From NCBI GenBank assembly GCA_950106755.1, contig OX467090.1, forward strand, positions 15,127,489 through 15,191,488: DNA of 64,000 nt, given 5' to 3'. The notes beneath the pieces are model-generated. The model made no database searches, was not told the origin of the DNA, and saw only the letters and a list, made by a program, of their open reading frames with translations. The position numbers were made by a program, and so were the translations under genes. This document shows, in pieces, positions 14,311-24,400 of the stretch; the first letter of the stretch is position 1, and every line of letters starts with the position of its first letter. This DNA comes from Climacium dendroides. Lineage: Eukaryota > Streptophyta > Bryopsida > Hypnales > Climaciaceae.

Positions 14311-16018
14311 GAGGCCTTTGAAATGGCCTTTGAATTGTAGAGTTACTCATGAACTACTTGAACGCATACATATGAGCAATGATGATCATAGTCCATGTGA
14401 ATGGTGGTTATACATGGTATTAAGAATTGATGGTAATGATCACTATTGTATCCAATCAAAGATTGTGAGGGTTTGAAATTTTGGACACAACACTTATAGA
14501 TTAGCACAACCTTCAAATGGCATCTTCATAGATAGCATTGAGGACTCATTTTTCATTTTTAAATTTGTGCAAATGGATCAAATCACTCTCAAATGTATCA
14601 AAAGAAGGGGTTAGGCCCAAAATTCTTGCACTTTAATTTTCTTAAAATTTTCCAATTTTTTAACATATATTATGAGATAAACCTTATTTTTGTCTTTCTT
14701 GACTGGTATTGGAGTGTACTTCTAGCTTCATATGATTTTTTTAACAATGAAATGAAAATTTTTAGTTTAGGGTCAATTTTTTGCTTGAAAACCAACAAGT
14801 CAATTTTTTCAAAGATGGAAAAAACAAATATTATTTAATAAAAAAAGTGATTCATAAAAAAAAATAATAATAAAGATACAATGATTGACGAAACTGAATA
14901 TAAGGTTGAAATGTTTTCATTCAAACAACCATACCATAAGCATCAATGGACAAAGTCCAAAAGTAGATGTACAAAAGTTGTAATGTGCGACATGCTACAC
15001 ATTAATATGGAAGTTTGAAGAAAAAAATAGTTGTTATTTGAAAGAAAATCAATTTCAAAGTTAGCCATGTCTAAAACTCAGTTTTGTTCAATCCAATTTG
15101 GAATTACTCTATTTTTTCCCAATTTTTTCTTAGAACTTTGAAAAAAAATTTAGTGCCTTGTTGTGTTGGTACACATCATTTTAGATTGTTGTACACAAAA
15201 ATTGAAGGAAATTAACATTTATAGAATTTAAAATATCAATAAAAAAATTATCATTGTCAATATCATCAAAAAGTTGAAAATTCCCTTAAAAATATAAAAC
15301 ATCATACATCTTCATGTATATGTGTATTTCTCTCTATATATGGATTTTGCACATTTAATATGAAAAATATATGAAAATGATCAACTATCATAAATCATAG
15401 ATCTTCATTTGCAAATTTTGATTAATTATCAAAATAAAAAAAAATAAAAAACAAAGACCATCTTTTTATATTGATATTGCATCATTATATAAAAATATAC
15501 AACAAAAATAATAGAAAAATAGAAAAAACATTGGGCACTTTAAATATTAAAAAAAAATTTGATTGTACATTGTGTAAGCTACAATATTGTAGTAAATAAT
15601 ATAGTCTTTGTGATACCTTATTATGTAAAGTCAACTCTCACCAATAATACAATCTTCATTATAAATTATTACATTGAAGCAACTCTCACATAGATTCTAA
15701 TTATATTTAAAACACTAGTTGAACTTTGAGAACTTTGAGAACTTTCTCAATAGAATGCCACAAATGTTAAATTATTTATAACTTGACATTATTATTGATG
15801 ACGTAAAACTCAATTTTTTTTAAACCTTATGCAATACATCTGTACTATTATATTGTTAGATTTGTCTAGTTTTAATTGTACAAGTATTATTATGATTTAC
15901 AAAAATTAAACAAAAGTTGTCTAATGTCTAGACATTAACTTAGAAAAGACTATTTATCAATAAAAATTGTATGAGCCATCTTTTTTCCATCTAAACATTC
16001 AATGGATGAACTTAAAAA

Positions 16019-16066
<48 letters not shown>

Positions 16067-16235
16067 ATTTGGCTTTTAAAAATGAAGTAAGAATACTAAT
16101 CAAATGAAAAAGACGTTCAAGTCAAGTTGAATGCTTCAAAAGTGCTTTAAAAATGGACAACATTAACTTTTACATTCTCTATCATAGAAGAATTAGCTAC
16201 AACCATGGCAACTATTCATGAAGACAACATTCTAT
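14311..16235. other. AT-rich intergenic DNA
   Basis: Strongly AT-rich with many homopolymer A and T runs. I see no gene, RNA gene or recognisable element apart from the (TA)n tract. It is the left flank of the giant TIR element. Confidence 0.6.
16024..16058. repeat. (TA)n microsatellite
   Basis: About 17 uninterrupted TA units, followed by GTATGTATA. Confidence 0.95.
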
Positions 16236-16262
16236 AAGGCCTTATTCGTTAAATTGAGACAA
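16236..16262 (+). repeat. Left 27-bp terminal inverted repeat
   Basis: Begins with the palindrome AAGGCCTT and ends TTGAGACAA. It is the exact reverse complement of 56012-56038. CTAT lies immediately outside. Confidence 0.85.
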
Positions 16263-16680
16263 AATGGTCATTTTGAGACATTGAAAACCGGAGTGCAAAG
16301 CTCAATTGATTGAATAGTTGTAAATGAACCCTCAACTCACAACAACAATAAAGATCTCTAAGGCTACATTCTAGAAAATAATTAGCAAAGAATAAATAGA
16401 TGCATAGAAAAGTGAATTGAATTACATTCAGTAAGTTCAAATTACTTGAGAGTTTAATTACACAAAGAACTTTCAAGCCTCTATCATGATGTCACTGGAC
16501 ATAAATGGCTATTGAGCACTAGGTACTCTGAATTTGTGTAGAAACGGAGAGGCTAACTGTACACGTAAACCTCAACTTTTCTAAGTAATTTTTTTTCTAT
16601 ATTCTATTTAGCATGCTATTTATAGGGTTTAGGCAATTTGACGCCCATGGCGTCCAAAATTGAATCGGCTTGACCAAACG

Positions 16681-17583
16681 TCATTTGTGGCCTGTACAAT
16701 TGTTCTTGGCCGCCTCCAACGCCTTCAGCCTTGCCATGCCTCTATAGATATCTTCACGTCGTGAGGACTGGTACGATGCACTTGGATATTGCGCGCCACT
16801 GCTGAGGTCCATACCTAGAGAGGTACTGTCCTTGCGCTTTGCTTGACGCTTGCGTGGAGGTAATTCGGAGGAAGACAGGGACCTCGATCCTCGAGGTGTC
16901 GGCCGTGGCATATCGACATTGTTTATGTACGGACGTGTATTTTCAATTGATTTAGAGCTCGTCGACCGTTGCTGTTCTCTCACAATCGTCCGCCAAAACA
17001 GAATGTGCGAGGGAAGTAACGTTCGTCGTCCAACACTACGTGGGGATGGGGGCCCACTATCCTCGAGTCGAGGCAAATGAGGTGCACTGTGAGCCCCCAT
17101 GTGTGCCCCCCTTGCTTGATTTAGCAAGCCAACTACCTCCTCAACGACCTCCGTTTCTGTAGGTGGAACTACAAAATCTGTCGGCACATCATCCTTGGGG
17201 CGAGGATGATTTGTACCGTCGCTGACAGGGAGAACAAGCTTCCAATTCGTGACGACATCGGCCCGCGGCGGGGGCAAGAAGGGGCATCCTCGACTCGAGG
17301 ACGCTCGCTTGAGCGGAGACGAGGAATAAACAGGGGTTTTGACGGGTCCTCGACTCGAGGGACTGTCCACCACGCCGTCTTCAACATCGGCCTTCGAGAA
17401 GTCAATGGCCGCGGATGCCGCGTCCTTCGCCGTACGTATCATGTAGAGCTCCAAAAACATGGACGGTTTGGTACTATCTCCGACAGAGCCTAACACCTCG
17501 GAGAGCGACTTCTCCGACCTGGAAAGGAGGCTCCTCGCCACCCGATGATGTTTACCTGTTTCAGTTCCCTTTGGAGAACCAAC
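16681..17583 (-). CDS. Disordered basic/serine-rich exon, possibly the C-terminal exon of the HAD-like gene
   Basis: An open frame of about 300 codons begins after a good acceptor (TTCCTGCAG, exon start 17583) and ends with TGA at 16681. The protein is low-complexity, rich in S, P, R and E, with KRQAKRKD and PPRKRQ stretches that could serve as nuclear signals. I recognise no domain. Three copies of the element's palindrome lie inside the frame (17058, 17285, 17346) and are read as PRLED or as SSSRG/PSSRG, depending on phase. It lies downstream of and on the same strand as the HAD-like exon, so it may be the tail of the same gene, but I could not find a convincing donor joining them. It could also be a separate decayed gene. 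Confidence 0.45.
   Translation of the reverse strand, partial: VGSPKGTETGKHHRVARSLLSRSEKSLSEVLGSVGDSTKPSMFLELYMIRTAKDAASAAIDFSKADVEDGVVDSPSSRGPVKTPVYSSSPLKRASSSRGCPFLPPPRADVVTNWKLVLPVSDGTNHPRPKDDVPTDFVVPPTETEVVEEVVGLLNQARGAHMGAHSAPHLPRLEDSGPPSPRSVGRRTLLPSHILFWRTIVREQQRSTSSKSIENTRPYINNVDMPRPTPRGSRSLSSSELPPRKRQAKRKDSTSLGMDLSSGAQYPSASYQSSRREDIYRGMARLKALEAAKNNCTGHK
17058..17362. repeat. Palindrome cluster 1 (three copies inside an exon)
   Basis: Copies at 17058-17074, 17285-17303 and 17346-17362 of the core TCCTCGA(G/C)TCGAGGA. A related half motif, CCTCGATCCTCGAGG, lies at 16882-16896. All are within the minus-strand reading frame and keep it open. Confidence 0.9.
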
Positions 17584-17848
17584 CTGCAGGAAGCCCAGAT
17601 TACACAAGTTCTGCCCACATTATACCGTTGATGAAATGGTTAGAAGCAAAGGAAATGCATATTCACTTGGACAGACAATTGGAACGCTCGATACAACAGC
17701 GGAACATCTGTGCCAAAATCTTCGCTGTCAAAATTATATACAATTGAATAAATGTACAATATTACAAAAATACAAAACGTGAGTTCCTATCCAATCCAAA
17801 CCTACGAGGCCGCCCGAAGGAACCTTAAACAAACAACTATAGGGATGA

Positions 17849-19673
17849 CTAGGGATCGCGTCTCTCCGGGCCTATCACTAGCTGGAGGCCAGGAAGCTCA
17901 AAACGATATCCCAGATTCCTGGCAGACATCCTCATCCCCTCCACGAGGAACTGCACTTGGTAGTCGTTCTTTGTAAGGGGTTCCAAGCCAATCCTGTTCG
18001 CCCCTACAAACTCACACAGACGCCCCGGATCGCGCACCGACTCTAAGCGCGCAAGCCAAGGAAGGAGTTCTGACATGAGGAAGTTGTCTATCAAGTGCAC
18101 ACGAGTCCAGGTATTGAAGAACACAGCATTCCACAACTCATTGCAGACGCTCTTTTCGGGAGAGTCATCAATGAGTAGGGTGTTGTTCATGTTGAAAGTC
18201 GTGCGCACGCCCTTGTGGTTGAACATGCACTCAGATAGGACTTTCAAGAATACCGACTTAGAATTACGCGTGAGAAACTTTCCCTTCGAGGTCTCTATCC
18301 TCCTGCATTTCTCTTGACCTAAGACGTCATACAGGGCTTTTATTCCCCTAAACAAATGCTCGACGACCAACTCTGCAATGGGCTGCACCATGGAGGACCA
18401 TATAACAATCATGTCCGTGATTTGTGACACCTCGTGCAGGAACTCTTGGACGTTCTGTCGCGCGAACACGGTCTTCGACCCGACGATAGTTGGGTTCAAG
18501 TGGCACAACACATTGTCTTCCATTCGATACGGCTTGAAACTATTAGCAACTGACCTCGGCAAGCACTGACAGAGAATGCCGTTCAGATCGAAGACAATGT
18601 TGAGCCACTTGACCGGGGGTGAGGGGCTCTACGATATCCGTCATGTTCTCTCCGCCCCTGTGCAATTCTACCTGATGAAAGCAGAACAACAAGGAAATGG
18701 AGTTACCTGTTGGAATGCAAAATCAGGTGAGCTAGACAACGGGACGGAGCACAGAATTCCACTAATGGATTGCATGTTCCAGTCAGGAAGCGATTTCAGT
18801 GCCCTTGAATGGTGCAAGCTTTTAAGAATTATAGGCTGAGTAAACAAAACATCGATAAAGATTGAAATTAGAAGCCTGTGAGAACAGGAATTTTATTTAC
18901 ATTTTCTTTACAAAGATTACATGTTACACTTCGCGTGAAACTAAATGAAGCACAGATTCACGCGAACACTCTATGCTACACTATTCTACACGCAGGCAGG
19001 CCTAGAGGTCTGCATCAATGCCTAGCAATCATAAATGTGATTTCCTGCCAACGAAACTTGATTCAGTACAGGGAATCCACACCAAAAGAGCAGCCTCCTT
19101 CGCAAGCCAAGCAAGACACGAATCATTACACATTGTAGACACTCAGATAAACGCATATGGATCAGCCAAGTGTACCTCCGATGCATCGCCTTGTAACCCC
19201 TCGCCCTCACCAACTACGGTCGCCTCTGCCCAAACTTCCCCCTCCTCGAGAATGTTCTCGAGGATGTCTTCTTCGGCCTCCCCGTAATCAAGAAGCTCCT
19301 CCTCCAGATCATCGACACGAAGATCTTCTCCACCCGCTTCTTGGGAAGTTGTGCATAAAGCAGCCTCTGCTTCGTCGACCACTTTCGGAGGCCTTGAAGG
19401 TCCTGCCGACGAAGACGCAGGAACTCCAGAAATATCCTCGACTCGAGGATGTGTTGCAGGAGTGACGCCCGCAGAATCGGGGATGAGCGCAGACTGCCCG
19501 TCGTGACGTATGAGACTAGGCGCGGGCAGCTGAGACGCTAGAGTCGCTACAACGTAGTCGTCTCCGGAGGGACGAACCTCGTCAGTCTTATCCTCGACTC
19601 GAGGATGAGAAGGATTGGCAGCATCGCGGGACGCGGATGCTATAGGCAAGGAGGAGTGGACTGGAGGTGGCAT
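17849..19673 (-). CDS. FCP1/SCP-like HAD-superfamily phosphatase-like gene with acidic disordered N-terminus
   Basis: Exon 1 (19673-19176, ATG start) encodes an acidic disordered region with HPRVEDK and HPRVEDI, both from palindrome copies. A phase-0 donor (GAG|GTACAC) can join an exon starting at 18671 (VELHRGGENMTDIVEP). The next stretch reads WLNIVFDLNGILC, then VIVWSS-like MIVIWSSMVQPI, a possible motif III lysine, and TLLIDDSPEK near 18160: HAD motifs I, II and IV in FCP1/CTD-phosphatase order. Motif I is DLN rather than DxD, so the usual general acid is missing and activity is doubtful. VELHR and WLNI are in different frames; a one-base shift, probably in the G5 run at 18615-18619, or an unseen small intron must lie between them. 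A further phase-0 exon (about 18820-18717) is possible. FCP1-type proteins dephosphorylate the RNA polymerase II tail; that role here is only a family-level guess. Confidence 0.6.
19242..19608. repeat. Palindrome cluster 2 (three copies near the HAD-like gene's start)
   Basis: Copies at 19432-19452 and 19588-19608 match ATCCTCGACTCGAGGAT and encode HPRVED on the minus strand. A variant at 19242-19263 is CCTCGAGAA + TG + TTCTCGAGG, also a perfect inverted repeat but with a different centre. Confidence 0.88.
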
Positions 19674-20386
19674 TGGAATTTGGCTTGGGAGAGTCTGCGG
19701 TATTCACACTAATATTTCAAAGGTTTAACATTTGAAAATGGATTGATTTCTAAGTGGTGTTCATCACACAAATCCATGCACATGTCTTCATTTATTCATG
19801 AATGATCAACAAATTTAATGTATCTTGATTAGATACCCGCACCTCAATGCTCACCTCCTTAGAAAACACTTTCAATTGATGTCCAAAGATGCTAATCAAA
19901 GCAACCCATTTCAATGATCAACAATTTTGCCATCAAATGTACCACTTATATCATACCTCATAATTGAAGACTTGAAAACAAGTTTAACCTTCTAAACCTC
20001 TTATAATAAGAACACACTAAATGCTACTGATGCTAATTTCAAAATTATACTCAAAATAACTCCTTCCTAACATAATACTACCAACCACTTATATAATTTC
20101 AGTTATTATTCTTTACCATCATCATGATATGGATTGATTATAGAACTTGGAGTTAGTTCCCTCTATCTTGACTAGCGTGATATGTCCATGTTAGAAATTC
20201 AAGTATCAATGCCATAATATTGAAATAAGAAATGTAGTTTCATTATTTTAGTTCAAAGTACATTAATCTCTTTGGTTTAAGCATTGAAAGTTTGATACAA
20301 TGCTAACTATGAAATATTTTCATTCATTGGTTTTTAAAATATTAAAATATCCTTTTTTTAGAAACATGATGGTCTTTAATGACCAA
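19674..20386. other. Upstream region of the HAD-like gene
   Basis: AT-rich, with no reading frame that I can support. It is the likely promoter side of the minus-strand gene starting at 19673. It is cut by the copia A insertion (target duplication GTTTT at 20387-20391). Confidence 0.4.
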
Positions 20387-20391
20387 GTTTT

Positions 20392-20694
20392 TGTTGAAGA
20401 AAGTGAATAGATTGGCATAGAATGTTTGTGGGAGCTCTTAGTATGGGCTGACCTTAGTTGTGTGTTGTTTGTAGCCAAAGCAATGGGCTATTAGAGAGGG
20501 GCAGCCCTCCTAGTGGTGCCTATAGAGAGGGGCAGCCCTCCTAGAGGACCTTTGTCCCATATGGTTAGTCATGGCACTTAGTAGAAGAGTGGTATAAGAG
20601 GGCAGCCCCTAGCATGGGCTTGACACCCCTTTCTCACACATGTTTGTGTTCCCCTTCATTGGAATATATTGGCTTGGTTTTCTTTCTCTCAATA
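20392..20694 (+). repeat. Copia A 5' LTR
   Basis: Contains a TATA-like box and two direct copies of AGAGGGGCAGCCCTCCTAG at about 20495 and 20526. A near-complementary GAGGGCAGCCCCT at 20598-20610 can pair with them apart from one A:A mismatch. Confidence 0.96.
20593..20600 (+). promoter_or_regulatory. Probable LTR TATA box
   Basis: TATAAGAG in the 5' LTR. The same TATAAGAG occurs at this place in the other copies of the family and in the diverged solo LTR at 57.9 kb, so it is conserved. Transcription would then start about 30 bases downstream. Confidence 0.55.
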
Positions 20695-20708
20695 GGTTAT
20701 GGGCCCAC
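20695..20708 (+). other. Primer-binding site complementary to the anticodon arm of initiator tRNA-Met
   Basis: GGTTATGGGCCCAC follows the LTR directly. Its complement, GTGGGCCCATAACC, is the anticodon stem-loop of plant initiator tRNA-Met (anticodon CAT). The tRNA 3'-end type of site (TGGTATCAGAGC) is absent. Drosophila copia and yeast Ty5 are known to prime with a tRNA half in this way. Confidence 0.75.
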
Positions 20709-20990
20709 TCATGTGAGTTGCTATTGGAGGTGAGATCTCATTAGAAGGTGTGTTGGTGGAGCACTATTGGAGCTTGGAGCAAGTGGAGTTTGGGGTCGTT
20801 TGGAGCATTTCTCTTCACCATTTTGGTGAGGTATTTTCTTGTTTTTGAGTCCATTTGTGCTACTTGAGGGTTGATTGTACTTGTTGAGCACTCAAGAGGG
20901 TTAATTTGGTGTTTCATAGCCTTATTGGGAGGTAGGGTTTGGCCCTTTCTCCAAAGGGGGTGATTTGTGCATTTGGTACATCAATGGAGT

Positions 20991-21440
20991 GATTTGGAGC
21001 ATTTGAGTGTGCATTGGAGAGGTTTGGACTCATTAGGGTCTGATTCGAGTGTATTGGAGCATTTGAGTGCACGTAGGAGAGTTTTGGACTCATTAGGGTC
21101 TGATTTGAGAATATTGGAGCATTTGAGTGCACCTTGGAGAGTTTTTGACTTATTAGGCTCTGAATTGAATAATTTGGAGCCCTGGAGTGTTCATTGGAGT
21201 GACTTGGACCACTTGGGGCCTGAATTGAGTGTTTTGGAGCACTAGAGTGTGCATTGGTGAGATTTGGAGCACTTGAGTGTGCATTGGAGAGACTTGGACC
21301 ACTTGGGGTCTGATTTGAGTGTTTTGGAGCACTTAAGTGTGCATTGGAGAGATTTCGGCCATTTGGGGTCTAAAGTGAGAATATTGGGCCATTAAGGATC
21401 TGATTGGAGTGATTTGAGTCACTTAGGCTTCCATTGGAGT
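20991..21440 (+). repeat. 60-bp minisatellite in the copia A leader
   Basis: A 60-bp unit of the type TTGGAGCA(T/C)TTGAGTG..GCATTGGAGAG..TTGGA runs about seven times between the LTR and the gag ATG, with a 30-bp sub-period and one partial unit. A single frame (20967-21245) stays open through it and reads as repeats of LEHLS..W..LDSLGS. Confidence 0.9.
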
Positions 21441-21454
21441 GGGAGACCTAAACC

Positions 21455-24400
21455 ATGGCCACTAGTGATGGAGATGGCGTGAGGGTCATCGACAAGTTCA
21501 ATGGAGACAACTTTGGACTATGGAAGTTCAAAATGGAGATGATCTTGGCCGAAAAGGACTTGTGGGAGATTGTAGAAGGCACGGAGGAGGTACCTACATC
21601 TGATGCGGATGTGAAAGTCAAGAAGTCCTATGAGAGAAGGGTCAAGAAGGCCTTCTCCATGATTGCTTGCAATCTTGTGGATAGGCAACTTGCACATGTG
21701 CGAGCATGCAAGGGACCCGCGGAAGCATGGAAGGTGCTTTGCAACATCCATGAGACCAAGAGCTTGTCCAACATGCTCTTCATTCGACGCAAATTCTTCA
21801 CGTGCAAGATGCAAGAGAACGAGGACATGTTGGACCACATCAACAAGGTGAAGGCGTTGGCAGACCAACTTGCTTGTTTGGAGGTTCCTGTCACGGATGG
21901 TGACATTGTTATGACTTTGCTTGATAGCTTGCCACCTTCTTATGAGTATCTCATCATGGCGTTGGAGACAAGACCTATGGAGGAGCTCACTCTTGACTTC
22001 ATCACGGCAAGGTTGATGCATGAGGTGTCCAAGAGGAAGGAGAATGAGCCCCAAGAAGGAGGGGCAGCACTCTACTCGCGGTATGGCCAAGGGGGGAGCT
22101 CACAACCACGCAAGGAGACACGCACATGCTACAATTGTGGTAAGCCCGGCCACCTTGCACGGTTTTGTAGGTTGCCCAAGAAGGAGAGTGTAAACAAGGC
22201 AAGTGTGAAGGAAGTGGAGGAGGACTTTGCATTTGCGGCCAATGAAGGATTTGACAACACCGACATGTTCACATGGATTGTTGACTCGGGCGCAACACAA
22301 CACATGACTTCACATAGGCAAGCATTTCTCACTTATGCTCCCATAAGCAATCGCAAGGTGTACTTGGGGGACAACAACATGGTGGATGCAATTGGCATGG
22401 GGTGTATCGTGGTGGAGGTAGAGGTGAAGGGTCAAGTGAGGACCATTCGCATTCAAGATGCGTTGCATGTGCCCAAGTTGCATACCAACTTGCTCTCGGT
22501 GAGCAAGTTGGTGTCACAAGATTTGAAGGTGCAATTCAACAACAAGGGGTGCGTTTTGGGTGCACCCAATGGAGAGATGATTGTGACAGCATCAAAAGAG
22601 GGCAATTTGTATCATTTGAGGTTCAAGAGCGTGAATGGCACAAGCAAGGCATGTTTGGCGCAAGGTGCAGTCCACCAACACTCATTGGAGCTATGGCACA
22701 AGAGATTGGGCCACCTCAATGAGAAGAGTGTGAAGAGCCTTCAAAGCATGGTGGGAGGCATGCAAGTGGAGAAGGGCTCTTGCGATTTGAAGTGTGAAGC
22801 TTGCATTGAAGGCAAGCAAGCAAGGCAACCATTTCCAAGCGATGGAGGGACAAGAGCAACCAAGGTGTTGGAGATTGTGCACTCCGATGTGTGTGGCCCC
22901 ATGAAGACCACCTCTATGGGTGGTGCAAGGTATTTTTTGACCTTCATTGATGATTTTTCAAGGAAGATATGGGTGTTCATGCTCAAGTGCAAGAGTGAGG
23001 TGTTTGAGAAGTTCAAAGCATGGAAGGCACTTGTGGAAAATGAGTCGGGGCATAAGGTGAAGGTGTTGAGGTCGGATAATGGTGGGGAATACATGTCCAA
23101 GGCCTTGGAGGCTTTTATGAGAGAGCATGGTATTCAACACCAAACTTCAGCCCCTTACACTCCGCAACAAAATGGTGTGGCGGAGCGTGCTAATCGCACA
23201 CTAATGGAGATGGCTCGATCCATGGTCCATGCCCAAGGCCTCACGTATGATCTTTGGGCGGAGGCAGTATCAAATGCGGCATACACACGCAATAGGTGCC
23301 CTACAAATGCAATAGCTTCGATGACACCACAAGAAGCATGGAGTGGAAAGAGGCCCAACATTGGGCACATGCGCATCTTTGGATGCGTTGCATATGCCTT
23401 GGATTTGAGTCCCAAACGCTCCAAGCTTGATGTCAAGGGCATCAAGTGTTTGCTTATGGGATATTGTGAGGGCTCCAAGGCGTATAGACTCATGTGTTTG
23501 GAGACCAAGAAGATCATCAAGAGTCGCGATGTCTCATTTGTAGAAGACAAGCAAGGGGACACCAATGCTTTGGAGATATGTCCAAGTGGGAGCAAAGAGG
23601 AACCAAAGATTGAGGTGGACAAATCTCCAAGCATGCCCAAGGATGATGAGGACCATGATGAGACACCACCGACACCTAAGGAGAAGAGTTGTCCATCTCC
23701 GAGCTCTCCACCAATTGAAGACGAGGAGGAAGATGCCTCCAAGGAGCCAAGATATCCTACGAGGGAGAGGAGGCCGCTTGGAGAATGGTGGAAGAACCAC
23801 ATCTTCCCTCAAGAGCAAGTGGAGCATGCCAATGTGGCGTGTGTAGAAGATCCACGCAACATGGGTGAAGCCATGAAGAGCTTGGATGCAAGCAAGTGGG
23901 AGCAAGCTATGAAAGAGGAGTATACTTCACTTATGGCCAAAGGTACATGGGAACTTTCTCCTCTTCCTCGTGATCGTACAAGTGTGGGATGCAAGTGGGT
24001 GTTTTGCACCAAGAGAGATGCATCCGGCAACATTGTGCGTTATAAGGCAAGATTGGTAGCCAAGGGGTATTCACAAGTTGAAGGGGTGGACTTTAATGAG
24101 ATTTTTGCTCCCGTGGCCAAGTTTTGCACCATTCGATGCATGGCGAGTATTGGGGCTACCATGGATTTGGAAATGCACCAAATGGATGTCATCATAGCGT
24201 TTCTCAATCCTGGGCTTGAAGAAGTGATCTACATGGACCAGCCTAAGGGCTTTGTCCAAGAAGGCCGTGAGTACCTCAAGTGCAAGCTCAAGAAGGCCAT
24301 CTATGGGTTGAGGCAATCGGGAAGAGCATGGTACATGGATGTGGATGCATTGTTCGCAAGGGAGGGCTACAAAAGGAGTCATGCAGACCACTCTCTCTAC

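Noticed and set aside
20967..21245. 92-codon leader ORF as a confirmed protein
   Set aside because: It is made of the 60-bp repeat itself. I keep it as a finding, not as a gene call.
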